Shown in pieces: positions 1 to 8,694 of a DNA stretch of 64,000 nt. The notes under the pieces were generated by a model. It saw nothing but the letters and a program-made list of their open reading frames with translations, ran no database searches and had not been told where the DNA came from. The first letter of the stretch is position 1. Each line of letters begins with the position of its first letter. The stretch covers positions 49,503-113,502 of the forward strand of contig NZ_VJMG01000043.1 in NCBI RefSeq assembly GCF_007004135.1, read 5' to 3'. The stretch is from Affinirhizobium straminoryzae (lineage in GTDB: Bacteria > Pseudomonadota > Alphaproteobacteria > Rhizobiales > Rhizobiaceae). The position numbers and the translations under genes were made by a program.

Positions 1-291
1 CTCTGGGTCCTGAGTTCCGCGCTCGGCGCCGTGTTCGGCAGCCTGATCGGCGATCCGGTCGCACTTGGCGTCGACGTGCTGCTGCCGGTCTATTTCCTCG
101 GGCTCGTGCTGGGCTTTCGCAGGCGCCCGCTGTTCGGCCTCGTGGTGCCAGTCAGTGCGGCGGCCTCGATCATCGCCATGCATGTGGTGGGATCGCCCTG
201 GCATGTCAGCCTCGGCGCGCTGGCGGGAATCGTCACCGCGCTGATCGCCCATCGTCCGCCGCCGGCTGCGGCCGAACGGGAGGTACGCTGA
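1..291 (+). CDS. azlC: AzlC family branched-chain amino acid permease, large subunit (5' end outside window)
   Basis: The open frame runs in from the left edge and encodes the last 96 residues of a hydrophobic protein. AzlC is the large membrane subunit of the AzlCD exporter, known for branched-chain amino acids or analogues. The visible part has three hydrophobic segments, including one around DVLLPVYFLGLVLGF, then a basic loop (RRRP) and a polar tail, as expected for the AzlC C-terminus. The stop codon overlaps the ATG of the next gene (ATGA), the usual azlC-azlD coupling. The assignment rests on this pairing and the C-terminal character; the N-terminus cannot be judged. Confidence 0.75.
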   Translation, partial: LWVLSSALGAVFGSLIGDPVALGVDVLLPVYFLGLVLGFRRRPLFGLVVPVSAAASIIAMHVVGSPWHVSLGALAGIVTALIAHRPPPAAAEREVR

Positions 292-605
292 TGGACAGGC
301 TCACCGATCTCCACACCGCGCTCGTCATCCTCGCCGCCGGTCTTGCAACCTACCTAACCCGCATCGGCGGCTATCTGCTGGTGAGCCGCATGGCCCGCAT
401 TCCGCCGCGCATGGAAACAGCGCTGAATGCCGTTCCGGCCGCCGTGCTGACCACGCTGGTCGCACCCGCCTTCTACGATGGCGGCCTCGACGTGAAGATT
501 GCCATGGCGGTTGCGGTTCTGGTCGGGCTCCGGTGGCAGGGTTTTGCCCTGATCGCGGCCGGATGGGGCACAGCCATGGTTCTGCGCCACCTCATCCTGG
601 CCTGA
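291..605 (+). CDS. azlD: AzlD family branched-chain amino acid transport protein
   Basis: The 104-residue protein is almost entirely hydrophobic, with about three to four membrane segments, the usual size of AzlD, the small subunit of the AzlCD inner-membrane exporter. The motif TYLTRIGGYLL near residues 21-31 and the segment ALNAVPAAVLTTLVAPA near residue 45 are typical of the family. Its ATG overlaps the azlC stop codon, so the two should be translationally coupled and made in matched amounts. Substrate is inferred from the family only; related pairs export branched-chain amino acids or analogues. Confidence 0.82.
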   Translation: MDRLTDLHTALVILAAGLATYLTRIGGYLLVSRMARIPPRMETALNAVPAAVLTTLVAPAFYDGGLDVKIAMAVAVLVGLRWQGFALIAAGWGTAMVLRHLILA

Positions 606-614
606 TGCCCCCTT

Positions 615-641
615 GCCCCGCAGCGCATCCGCATGCGGGGC
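615..641. terminator. Hairpin between convergent azlD and aminopeptidase genes
   Basis: A perfect 8-bp stem (GCCCCGCA at 615-622 with TGCGGGGC at 634-641) lies in the short gap between the convergent stops at 605 and 652. There is no strong T-run on either side, so use as a two-way terminator is inferred from position. Confidence 0.4.
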
Positions 642-651
642 CACATTCCGT

Positions 652-2481
652 TCAGAGCGGCGCGGTCGCCCGTTCCAGCCAGTCGCGCACATCCGGCTCG
701 GCAATCAGCGGCGCCAGCTTTTCGCGCACGGTGGCGTGGTAGCTGTCGATCCATGCCCGCTCTTCCGCGGTCAGCAGCGCGGTCAGGATCAGCCGTCGGT
801 CTATCGGGCACCAGGTTAGCGTCTCAAAGCCCATCATCGGCAGGTCGCCACCCTCGATCGGCTCGAGTTCCCGTACATAGATCAGGTTCTCGATGCGAAT
901 GCCAAACGCGCCGGGGCGATAATAGCCGGGCTCGTTGGAGAGAATCATGCCCGGCAGCAGTTCCTGCGTGGACACGCGCGAAATGCGCTGCGGCCCCTCA
1001 TGCACCGAGAGATAGGAGCCGACGCCATGGCCGGTGCCATGCGCGTAATCGGCGCCGGCCTTCCACAGCGCAATGCGCGCCAGGGGATCGAGATCACAGC
1101 CGCGCGTGCCCTTCGGAAAACGCGCCGCGGAAATGGCGATCATGCCCTTCAGCACCAGCGTGAAGAACTTTTTCTGCTCTTCGGGCACCGCCCCGAGGGC
1201 CACCGTGCGGGTAATATCGGTCGTGCCGTTCACATATTGGGCGCCGGAATCGATCAGGAACAGCTCGCCCGCCTGCAGGCGCCGATCCGTTTCGGTCGTC
1301 ACCCGGTAGTGGATGACCGCGCCATGCTCCCCTGCCCCGGAAATCGTGTCGAAGGAAATATCCTTCAGCGGGTTCTGCAGGCTTTCGCCGACCCGGGCGC
1401 GAAACCCTTCCAGCGCGGTGACGGCGGAAATCTCGGTGACGCTCTCCGGCACCTGGCTGTCCAGCCAGTACAGAAAGCGCACCATGGCCGCTCCGTCCTG
1501 CACATGCGCCTCCGCCGAGCCCCGGAGCTCGACGGCATTCTTGATCGCACGCGGCAGGCGGGCCGGATCGGCGGCCTCGACCACGATGCCGCCGGCCGCC
1601 GCGATCGCCCGCGTCAGCGCGATCGAGGCAACATCGCCATCGACGAGGATTTTGCGGCCGCCTGCGGCATGGACTGCCAGCCGATCGAGAAGGGCGGCGG
1701 GTTCATGGCGCGTTACAAGCGCATCGAGATGCGAGGCAGCCTCGCCCAAAACCTTGGCGGGCTCGATGAACAGCTCGGCTGCACCTTCCGCTGTGATGAT
1801 CGCACGGGCGAGCGGATGCGGCGTGTGGGGCACGTCGGCACCGCGAATGTTGAAGATCCACGCAATCGACGAGGGATCGGCAACCAGCAGCGCATTTGCG
1901 GCCTTGTCCGCCACGGCAGCGGCCATGGCGGCGATCTTTTCAGCCGCCGGCCGGCCCGCATGCTGCTCCTGCTGCACGCTGACGACACCCATCGGCGCGG
2001 CCGGACGGTCCTGCCACAGCCCATCAACCGGATTGCCGTCGAGGATGACGAGGCTACCGCCACAGGCCGATAGCGCGGCTTCGAGGCGCGCCACGTCCTG
2101 CCCGCTGTGCAGCCAGGGATCGATACCGAGGCGCAGCCCGCGCGATCCATGGGCCGCGATCCATTTGTGCGGCGGTTCGCCCACCAGATCGCCGGCCGTG
2201 AAGGTTGCCTGATCCACCTGCTGCACGAACTGCGTGGTGTAGCGGCCATCCACGAAGACGATCGCCTGCTGACGCAGGATCAGGGCGATCCCGGCAGAAC
2301 CTGTGAAGCCGGTCAGCCAGGCCAGCCGCTCGGCCGAAGCCGGCACATACTCACCCTGAAACTCGTCGGCGCGCGGCACGAGAAAGCCATCGATCCCGAG
2401 GGCGTCGAACCTTGCGCGAAGTGCCTCGACGCGGGCCGGGCCGAGCGCGGGGGACGAGGTGGTTTCAAAGGACTGGAACAT
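652..2481 (-). CDS. M24 family Xaa-Pro aminopeptidase
   Basis: The 609-residue protein has the three-domain layout of long aminopeptidase P enzymes: two creatinase-like N-terminal domains, then an M24 'pita-bread' metallopeptidase domain from about residue 310. It removes an N-terminal residue that precedes proline and needs two metal ions, usually Mn. Expected ligands are visible: Asp in LIDSGAQY and TTDITRTV, His in GTGHGVGSYLSVHEG, Glu in SNEPGYY and in IRIENLI. No signal peptide is seen, so it is probably cytosolic. The frame stays open well upstream into prmA, but similarity to the family begins at MFQSFETT, so this ATG was chosen. It lies 77 bp downstream of prmA on the same strand. Confidence 0.9.
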   Translation of the reverse strand: MFQSFETTSSPALGPARVEALRARFDALGIDGFLVPRADEFQGEYVPASAERLAWLTGFTGSAGIALILRQQAIVFVDGRYTTQFVQQVDQATFTAGDLVGEPPHKWIAAHGSRGLRLGIDPWLHSGQDVARLEAALSACGGSLVILDGNPVDGLWQDRPAAPMGVVSVQQEQHAGRPAAEKIAAMAAAVADKAANALLVADPSSIAWIFNIRGADVPHTPHPLARAIITAEGAAELFIEPAKVLGEAASHLDALVTRHEPAALLDRLAVHAAGGRKILVDGDVASIALTRAIAAAGGIVVEAADPARLPRAIKNAVELRGSAEAHVQDGAAMVRFLYWLDSQVPESVTEISAVTALEGFRARVGESLQNPLKDISFDTISGAGEHGAVIHYRVTTETDRRLQAGELFLIDSGAQYVNGTTDITRTVALGAVPEEQKKFFTLVLKGMIAISAARFPKGTRGCDLDPLARIALWKAGADYAHGTGHGVGSYLSVHEGPQRISRVSTQELLPGMILSNEPGYYRPGAFGIRIENLIYVRELEPIEGGDLPMMGFETLTWCPIDRRLILTALLTAEERAWIDSYHATVREKLAPLIAEPDVRDWLERATAPL

Positions 2482-2558
2482 GGATCTACTTTCGCTCCGG
2501 ATGTTGCCGCCGGGCGCCGCAGGACGCCCCGTTTGCCTGTGCGCCGAAGGCGACGCCT

Positions 2559-3440
2559 TCAGCGGTCGTGTCTCAGGTGGATCGTCACCCAGCCATTGCG
2601 CCAGAGGGTACGGACATGGGCAAGGCCCGCGCCCGAATAGGCGGCAATCACCTTCCAGCGCTGCGCGGCCAGAATGCCCGACAGGATGACGTCGCCGCCG
2701 GGCGACAGATGGGTCACAAGCTGCGGCGCCATGCGGATCAGCGGACGCGCCAGAATGTTGGCAATGATCAGATCGAAGGGACCGTGCCGGTCGAAGGCGG
2801 AAGAATGGAAGCCCGGCGCCGTTTCCAGCGAAAGCCCCTCGACAATGCCGTTCAGGCGCACATTGTCCTTCGCCACCCGCACCGCGACCGGATCGATATC
2901 GGTCGCCAGAACAGGAATGCGGCGCAGCTTGCGCACGGCTATCGCCAGAACGCCGCTGCCGGTCCCGAGGTCGAGCGCATTTTTCGGCGGATGGGCACGC
3001 ATCACCTGCTCGATCATTTCCAGGCAACCTGCCGTCGTGCCGTGATGGCCGGTGCCGAAAGCCTGGCCGGCATCGATCTCGATCGCGACATCGCCGGTGC
3101 GCACCTTGTCGCGGTCATGCGAACCATGCACCAGGAAACGACCGGCGCGCACCGGCTTCAGCCCTTCCAGCGACTTGGCGATCCAGTCGATCTCGGGCAG
3201 GTCCTCGCGCTCGATCACAAGTCCCGGATAGGCTTCGGCAATCGTCTCCTCAAAGCGCGCCCGGACGGCGTCTTCATCCTCACGCATCATGTAGACGGAG
3301 GCCTCCCAGCGATCGGCCTTCTCGTCCACTTCGGTGGTGCCGATGGCAAAATCCTCCTCGCCGAAACACAGGGAGAGCAGCTCGAGAATATCTTCCGATT
3401 CCCGTTCGGTAACGGTGACGAAGAGGCGGATTTCACTCAC
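2559..3440 (-). CDS. prmA: Ribosomal protein L11 methyltransferase
   Basis: This 293-residue SAM-dependent methyltransferase is expected to trimethylate lysines and the N-terminus of ribosomal protein L11. The C-terminal Rossmann domain begins around residue 140 with ALDLGTGSGVLAIAV (SAM motif I), followed by ATDIDPVAV and the NILARPL motif near the catalytic site; the N-terminal region matches the L11-recognition part in length. The reading frame begins with GTG at 3438-3440 (MSEIRLFV after initiation), with only a weak purine-rich stretch upstream, so the start is less certain than the gene. The aminopeptidase gene follows on the same strand. Confidence 0.92.
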   Translation of the reverse strand: MSEIRLFVTVTERESEDILELLSLCFGEEDFAIGTTEVDEKADRWEASVYMMREDEDAVRARFEETIAEAYPGLVIEREDLPEIDWIAKSLEGLKPVRAGRFLVHGSHDRDKVRTGDVAIEIDAGQAFGTGHHGTTAGCLEMIEQVMRAHPPKNALDLGTGSGVLAIAVRKLRRIPVLATDIDPVAVRVAKDNVRLNGIVEGLSLETAPGFHSSAFDRHGPFDLIIANILARPLIRMAPQLVTHLSPGGDVILSGILAAQRWKVIAAYSGAGLAHVRTLWRNGWVTIHLRHDR

Positions 3441-3551
3441 GGTCTGGCTCTTTCTACGGCTTCATGGCGTGCGGCATGTCGAAATGAGGGGCAGCAATGC
3501 CACAAAACCGCAGCCCGCTTCAAGAAGCAGCGCAGGACCCGCAAAGGCTTG

Positions 3552-4151
3552 TCAGCCCTTCAGCAGGTTTTCCAGCTTCTTCACCGCCGTTTCCGGATTC
3601 TCGCCATAGGCGATGGTACCGGCAAATCGGCCGCCATGGTTCAGCAGGAAGACGGAGGCTGTGTGATCCATGGTGTAGTCGCCATTGGGATCCTTCTCGT
3701 CGACGGGCACCTTGCGGGCATAGACGCGAAAGCCCTTCACCATCTCGCCCACCTTGTCGACCGGGCCGGAAATGCCGACGACGCGATCCGTCACATTGGT
3801 GATGTACTGCTTCAGTGTATCCGGCGCGTCCCTCTCCGGATCGACGGTGACGAAATAGGCATTGAGCTTGGTGCCGTCAGGGTCCACCCGATGCAGCCAG
3901 CCGTTCATTTCAAAGAGCGTGGTGGGGCAGACTTCCGGGCAATGGGTAAAACCGAAGAACAACGCCGTCGGACGCTCCTGGAAGGCCTTTTCGGTAATCG
4001 GCGCGCCAGTCTGCGACACCAGTTGGAAGGGCACCCCGAAAGGCCCCTCGGCGATCTCCTTGGTGGAACGCGTCATTTCCAGCGTCAGCCAGCCCAGCAC
4101 GCCGGCCATCAGGGCAACGGCGATCCACAGCACGATTCTGATCGTCTTCAT
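3552..4151 (-). CDS. SCO1/SenC family copper chaperone
   Basis: The 199-residue protein has an N-terminal membrane anchor (residues 5-25, IVLWIAVALMAGVLGWLTL) and a periplasmic thioredoxin-like domain. The copper-binding CxxxC motif is present in FGFTHCPEVCPTTLFEM near residue 90, and the third ligand is probably the His of MDHTASVFLLNH near residue 165. SCO proteins deliver copper to the CuA centre of cytochrome c oxidase or act as thiol reductases. No oxidase gene is nearby, so which role applies is not settled by context. A small membrane protein gene lies 139 bp upstream on the same strand. Confidence 0.9.
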   Translation of the reverse strand: MKTIRIVLWIAVALMAGVLGWLTLEMTRSTKEIAEGPFGVPFQLVSQTGAPITEKAFQERPTALFFGFTHCPEVCPTTLFEMNGWLHRVDPDGTKLNAYFVTVDPERDAPDTLKQYITNVTDRVVGISGPVDKVGEMVKGFRVYARKVPVDEKDPNGDYTMDHTASVFLLNHGGRFAGTIAYGENPETAVKKLENLLKG

Positions 4152-4290
4152 GCGACACGACTCCCGGCTTCAGAACTTGCCCCTTTCCGTAGGCTCGCAT
4201 CACAGATGCGGCAAGACAAGAATGTGTGGGAGGCAAAGGGGCGCGGTGTTTTGTCCCGGCACGACACGGCGCCCGGCATGGCCCGGAGGG

Positions 4291-4446
4291 TTACATGCAC
4301 CAGGCGGCAAGGCTGTCGGACATGGCGAGAAAGATCGACAGACCATGCCGCAACCAGCCATAGGCGGCAAAGCCCGTCGCCAGCAGCAGCGAGAGGCTGA
4401 TCGCCAAAGCCAAGGGCAAGTTTGCGGGGGTCTGGGGTAACCTCAT
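4291..4446 (-). CDS. Small membrane protein of unknown function (51 aa)
   Basis: A 51-residue frame with one clear membrane helix (LPLALAISLSLLLATGFAAYGWL), followed by a short amphipathic tail ending in SLAAWCM. The ATG at 4446 gives a compact one-helix protein; an upstream in-frame start at 4497 would add 17 unremarkable residues. It lies upstream of the SCO gene on the same strand and could be co-transcribed. I do not recognise a named family and the frame is short, so this is supported mainly by its hydrophobic pattern and position. A protein accessory to the SCO system is possible but unproven. Confidence 0.5.
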   Translation of the reverse strand: MRLPQTPANLPLALAISLSLLLATGFAAYGWLRHGLSIFLAMSDSLAAWCM

Positions 4447-4671
4447 GGCAACCTTATAGTTCAAGACTGGAAGCCTGCCCAGCCGAATTGGCGGCATATC
4501 AGGATTAACGAATGTTCAACACCTGTCTGAGACAGTTTGCGGGAGAGTCGCAGAGAGCTGCCGGCGCATGAACGCGCCATTCCCAAGAACCATCCGGGGA
4601 AGCGGCCAAGACCTGCCACAACACATTCACGACATCGGTAGCACGTTCTCAACAGGGATCCCGAGAGCCAC

Positions 4672-6636
4672 ATGACCACCATAGCCGGCAAGAAAACTCT
4701 ATCCGTGAGCCACCGGCTCATGACGCTTGGCATCACGGCGTTTGTCGGCATGGGCACGATTCTCGGCGTCGGCTGGTATCAGCAGCAGCAGGTCGAGGAC
4801 GGCCTGCAGGACGCAGCCGCAATCTGGAAACAGAGCAACGAGCTCAATGACCTGAAATCCGCAAGCCTGGAAATGATCCTGGCCGCAATGGACACCATCG
4901 TTGACCGCCACGACGGAAAGGTCACGCCGGAACGCCTGGCACTGATGGCCGAGACGAGCCAGAAGCTCAAAAGCGGTGCCGCGACCGTCAGCAGTCTGGC
5001 AAAGATCGTGGCTCATCCCGAACTTGCCTCCGGTTTCGAGGCAAAGGTGGAGACTGCATCACGCGCCATCCAGACCGATCTGCGGCGTCTGGTGGAAACG
5101 CGCGGCTCCGACGAGGAATTTGATGCGATCGACGATGCGATCGACGGTGCGGGCGATGCGATCGGCAAGGTGCTGGAACAGCTTTCGGCCTTCGGCACGG
5201 ATCTCGCCAACCAGCAGATCGCCGAGATGCAGGCCCTGTCGCGCCAGGCGCTGTGGATCCAGCTGATCTGCGGTGCGATCGCCATGGCGATCGTAGGCCT
5301 GCTGCAGGTCATCCACGGCGGCGCCATCCAGCGCGGGGTGCGCAACGTCAAGGACAGCATGGCCCGCATCGTCGCCGGCGACTGCCAGACGCCGGTGCCG
5401 GGCACCGATGGCATGGATGAACTGGGCGAGATGGCCCGCGCAACGGAAGTGTTCCGCCAGGCAGCGCTCGAAAAGATACGGCTTGAGCAGCAGACCGCCG
5501 AGGAGCGTCAGCGCATTGCGGCCGAAAACGCCGTGCGCGAAGCGGAAGAGCGCGCCGACACGGAAGCCGTCCGCACCGCCACCCAGGCACTGGCCTCGGC
5601 GTTGACCCGTCTCTCTGAGGGCGACCTCAACGTCACCATCGAGCGCCCGTTCCGCGCGGATCTCGAACCGGTGCGCGCAGACTTCAACAGGCTGACCGCC
5701 AAGCTGCGCCTGATCATGGCGGAGATCGCCGGCAGCTCCAGCTCCATCCAGGCCAACGCCCAGCAGATGCGCTCGGCCGCCGACGATCTGGCCAAGCGCA
5801 CGGAACAGCAGGCCGCATCGCTCGAGCAAACCTCCGCAGCCCTCGAACAGATCACCCGTACGGTGCGAACCGCGACCGAACGTGCGGAAGGCGCCAGCCA
5901 CCTCGTCAGCCAGGCGAAGGATTTCGCCGAATCCTCCTCTCATGTGGTGACCGATGCCATGGCCGCCATGGAGCGCATCGAGGACGCGACAGGCGAAATC
6001 GGCAAGATCATCAACGTGGTCGAGGAAATCGCCTTCCAGACGAACCTGCTGGCGCTGAATGCAGGTGTCGAGGCTGCCCGCGCCGGCGAGGCCGGCAAGG
6101 GTTTTGCCGTCGTGGCGCAGGAAGTGCGTGAACTTGCAGGACGCGCCGCCGGCGCTGCCAAGGACATCAAGTCGCTCGTGACCCGCTCCAGCGCCGAGGT
6201 TCAGACCGGTGTCGAACTGGTGAAGGCCACGGGTGATGCATTGCACCGCATCGGCGACGACGTGCTCAAGATCAATGATGACGTCGGCGCCATCGTCACC
6301 TCCGCGCGCGAACAGTTCATCGGCCTGTCGGAAATCAATTCCGCCATCGGCCAGATGGACCAGACGACGCAGCAGAACGCGGCGATGGTGGAGGAAACCA
6401 ACGCCTCCAGCCATACGCTTGCCAGCGACGCCGATACCCTGACCCGCCTGATGGCCCAGTTCAGCATGGATACCAGCGCCCGGCCCCGCGCCGTGGATGC
6501 GTCCGGCACGCCGGCCCAGGCCCGCCCCTCTCCCGCCCGCAGCCTGATGAACAAGGTTGCGAGCGCCATCTCCAGCAGCAGCCCCGCCGCAAGGTCGCTT
6601 GCGACGGCCACCAAAGAAAAATGGGAAGAGTTTTGA
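4672..6636 (+). CDS. Methyl-accepting chemotaxis protein with HAMP domain and CheR tether
   Basis: This 654-residue transmembrane chemoreceptor has a first membrane helix near residues 18-36, a helical periplasmic sensing region of about 155 residues (four-helix-bundle type, no recognised ligand motif), and a second helix near 198-217. HAMP signal-relay segments follow (two HAMP-like stretches, near 220-270 and 300-345), then the coiled-coil signalling domain. The conserved hairpin tip lies in [21 protein letters not shown] around residue 450, where CheA and CheW bind. The protein ends in EKWEEF, resembling the C-terminal pentapeptide that tethers CheR/CheB in other receptors. cheW follows after 2 bp, so the two are co-transcribed. 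The ligand is unknown. Confidence 0.93.
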   Translation: MTTIAGKKTLSVSHRLMTLGITAFVGMGTILGVGWYQQQQVEDGLQDAAAIWKQSNELNDLKSASLEMILAAMDTIVDRHDGKVTPERLALMAETSQKLKSGAATVSSLAKIVAHPELASGFEAKVETASRAIQTDLRRLVETRGSDEEFDAIDDAIDGAGDAIGKVLEQLSAFGTDLANQQIAEMQALSRQALWIQLICGAIAMAIVGLLQVIHGGAIQRGVRNVKDSMARIVAGDCQTPVPGTDGMDELGEMARATEVFRQAALEKIRLEQQTAEERQRIAAENAVREAEERADTEAVRTATQALASALTRLSEGDLNVTIERPFRADLEPVRADFNRLTAKLRLIMAEIAGSSSSIQANAQQMRSAADDLAKRTEQQAASLEQTSAALEQITRTVRTATERAEGASHLVSQAKDFAESSSHVVTDAMAAMERIEDATGEIGKIINVVEEIAFQTNLLALNAGVEAARAGEAGKGFAVVAQEVRELAGRAAGAAKDIKSLVTRSSAEVQTGVELVKATGDALHRIGDDVLKINDDVGAIVTSAREQFIGLSEINSAIGQMDQTTQQNAAMVEETNASSHTLASDADTLTRLMAQFSMDTSARPRAVDASGTPAQARPSPARSLMNKVASAISSSSPAARSLATATKEKWEEF

Positions 6637-6638
6637 CC

Positions 6639-7103
6639 ATGAGCAATGCCATCAAACAGTCCGGCGCCTATCTCGAAATCGTATCCTTCCACCTCGGCGA
6701 TCAGGAATTCTGCATCGACATCATGGCCATTCGCGAAATCCGCGGCTGGGCTCCGGTGACGCCGATGCCGCATACGCCGCCTTACGTGCTCGGCCTCATC
6801 AACCTGCGCGGCGCGGTGATCCCGGTCATCGATATGGCTTGCCGTCTCGGCATGAAGATGACCGAGCCGTCGGAACGTGCCGCCATTATCGTCACCGACA
6901 TCGCCGGCAAGCTGGTCGGCCTCCTGGTGGAACAGGTGTCGGACATGATGACCATCAAGTCGGAAGACCTGCAGCCGGCACCGGAAATCATTCCGGAAGC
7001 CCAGCGCGCCTTCTGCCGCGGCATCGTGGCGCTCGAAAAGACCATGGTCTGCTTCCTGAACCTCGATACCGTCATCGCGGACGAACTCGCACAGGCTGCC
7101 TGA
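6639..7103 (+). CDS. cheW: Chemotaxis coupling protein CheW
   Basis: The 154-residue protein is a single CheW domain, the cytoplasmic SH3-like adaptor joining chemoreceptors to the kinase CheA. Typical elements are present: FHLGDQEFCIDIMAIREI near residue 18, the LGLINLRGAVIPVIDM core near residue 50, and GLLVEQVSDMM near residue 95. The chosen ATG lies 2 bp after the receptor stop; an ATG 18 bp further upstream overlaps the receptor gene and is less likely. Pairing with one receptor gene and no other che genes suggests it supplements a main chemotaxis cluster elsewhere. Confidence 0.93.
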   Translation: MSNAIKQSGAYLEIVSFHLGDQEFCIDIMAIREIRGWAPVTPMPHTPPYVLGLINLRGAVIPVIDMACRLGMKMTEPSERAAIIVTDIAGKLVGLLVEQVSDMMTIKSEDLQPAPEIIPEAQRAFCRGIVALEKTMVCFLNLDTVIADELAQAA

Positions 7104-7155
7104 ACCGGGTAACCCGACAGAGACGACGTGATTGCGCTGATTGCTGGATGGCGCT

Positions 7156-7179
7156 GCCCCGGTTTCCCGCCGGGGCTTT
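7156..7179 (+). terminator. Terminator-like hairpin after cheW
   Basis: A perfect 7-bp GC stem (GCCCCGG at 7156-7162, CCGGGGC at 7170-7176) followed by TTT lies 53 bp after the cheW stop and before the convergent creA gene. Position fits termination of the receptor-cheW transcript. Confidence 0.55.
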
Positions 7180-7222
7180 CGCCGTTGCAGGCGCCAAGGC
7201 CTCCCAGACCTCCCCGTGGCGA

Positions 7223-7726
7223 TTACTTCGGCGCTCCGCCCTTCCACACCACGGGCTGGTTGAACAGCGGCACGGTGGAGATCGCCATCTTGGCAGAACC
7301 ATCGGTCAGCTGGCGCGAATGCACGAGATAGATCAGGGTGTTGTTGGCCTTGTCATAGATCCGGTTGACCACGAGCTTCTTCCAGATCAGCGACATGCCC
7401 TGCTTGAACACTTCCTCGCCATCTTTCGACAGATCGATATTGCCAATCTCGATCGGCCCCGTCTGGCGGCAGGCGATGGAATTGTTGGAGGGATCCTCGA
7501 ACCAGTTGCCGTTCTTCAACCGGTCCAGCATGCCGCGATCGAAATAGGTCACGTGGCAGGTCACCCCGCTGACCTTGGGATCGGTCAGTGCGTCGATGAT
7601 GATGTCATTGCCCATCCAGTCCACGCCGACCTTGCCGACCACTTCGGCGCGGGCAGGAACGAAACCAGACCCAGATAAAGCGATAAATGCGGCAAAGGTG
7701 GCTGCAAGGCGGGCAATCGGGTGCAT
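7223..7726 (-). CDS. creA: CreA family periplasmic protein
   Basis: The 167-residue precursor has an N-terminal signal peptide (MHPIARLAATFAAFIALSG, likely cut after ARA near residue 30). The mature part matches CreA proteins: VGKVGVDWMGNDIIIDAL, DPKVSGVTCHVTYFDRG, DPSNNSIACRQTGPI. The two cysteines in the mature part may form a disulfide. CreA proteins are widespread but their function is not known. The ATG at 7726 is the one that begins the signal peptide; the frame is open further upstream without coding character. It is convergent with the receptor-cheW pair. Confidence 0.88.
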   Translation of the reverse strand: MHPIARLAATFAAFIALSGSGFVPARAEVVGKVGVDWMGNDIIIDALTDPKVSGVTCHVTYFDRGMLDRLKNGNWFEDPSNNSIACRQTGPIEIGNIDLSKDGEEVFKQGMSLIWKKLVVNRIYDKANNTLIYLVHSRQLTDGSAKMAISTVPLFNQPVVWKGGAPK

Positions 7727-7930
7727 GGCGGGCTCCAGTCGGGCAATCGTGATCAGCAGATAGGCACGCCCCGCATGATTGCAAGCTGCGCGGGACAGAC
7801 CTTGACCTGCCGCAAAAGAAAAGACAGTGTCACCTCCATGATCAATCGCGCCACCCAGCTTGTGATGACCCACACCCTTCGCCCGGCAGGGTGCGTGGAC
7901 CGTCGGCATATGGCCTGATCATTTCCCCGC

Positions 7931-7953
7931 AACCCTGCCAGGACGGCAGGGTT
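7931..7953. other. Hairpin in the divergent creA / GNAT region
   Basis: A perfect 9-bp inverted repeat (AACCCTGCC at 7931-7939, GGCAGGGTT at 7945-7953) with a 5-base loop starts 67 bp upstream of the acetyltransferase ATG. No T-run follows. It could be a leader structure or attenuator; no known riboswitch class is recognised. Confidence 0.35.
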
Positions 7954-7997
7954 GGCGACAGTCTTCTCTGCCTCGGCTTCTCCGAAGGACAGATGAC

Positions 7998-8531
7998 ATG
8001 ACGCAAGACCGTTTTCCGATCGCTTCCGATGCGCGATGGCCTGAGGGCCTGATCATCCGCGTCCGCACGCCCGTCGATGCGGAGGGCATTGCCGCGCTGC
8101 ACAACCTTCCCGGATACCGCTTCGGTACGCTGCGCACGCCCTATCACAGCGCCGACGACATCCGCAAAGGCATCGAAGGGCAGCCCGCCACCGTCACGGC
8201 GCTGGTGGCCATTCTTGGCGAGCAGATTGTCGGCGATATCGGCCTCACGCGTTTTGCCAGCCGGCGCGCGCATGCCGGCAGCATTGGCATGGGGGTGCAT
8301 GATCGCTTTACGGGGCGCGGCATCGGCCGCGCGCTGCTCGGCGAAATCGTTTCCATCGCCGACAACTGGCTGAATCTCCGGCGGCTGGAACTCACAGTCT
8401 ACACCGACAACGCGCCGGCTGTCGCGCTCTACCGGCGCTTCGGATTTGCGGTGGAAGGCACGCTTCAGGATTTTGCCTTTCGCGACGGCGCCTTCGTCGA
8501 TGCCCACACCATGGCGCGGGTGAGACGCTGA
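7998..8531 (+). CDS. GNAT family N-acetyltransferase
   Basis: A 177-residue single-domain protein of the GCN5-related acetyltransferase fold, which transfers acetyl from acetyl-CoA to an amine. The acetyl-CoA pyrophosphate-binding loop is visible as RFTGRGIGRALLGEIV near residue 100-115, preceded by the core strand SIGMGVHDRF. The C-terminal NAPAVALYRRFGFAVEGTL is typical of RimI-like and antibiotic or amino-acid acetyltransferases. The ATG follows a purine-rich GAAGGACAG. Substrate cannot be read from the sequence. It stands alone, divergent from creA. Confidence 0.88.
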   Translation: MTQDRFPIASDARWPEGLIIRVRTPVDAEGIAALHNLPGYRFGTLRTPYHSADDIRKGIEGQPATVTALVAILGEQIVGDIGLTRFASRRAHAGSIGMGVHDRFTGRGIGRALLGEIVSIADNWLNLRRLELTVYTDNAPAVALYRRFGFAVEGTLQDFAFRDGAFVDAHTMARVRR

Positions 8532-8694
8532 ACACCAGCGGGAGCCGCCGGACAGCCCCGTCAGCCTCACAGAGCCCCACCCGGCACCAATCAGCCTGCG
8601 GCAGGCCTTCATCCTGTCGCGCTGTCTTCGCTATCAACACAGACACATCGTTACGCGATGCGTCCGGGTGTCGTTATTCACTCTTGCCGGAAAT

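Noticed and set aside
2482..3027. A 182-codon in-frame extension of the aminopeptidase into prmA
   Set aside because: The extension encodes Arg/Ser/Pro-rich sequence without family similarity; the family N-terminus starts at the ATG at 2481.
5059..6414. A 451-codon open frame opposite the first chemoreceptor
   Set aside because: Entirely inside a strong gene, composition typical of antisense reading, no start signal.
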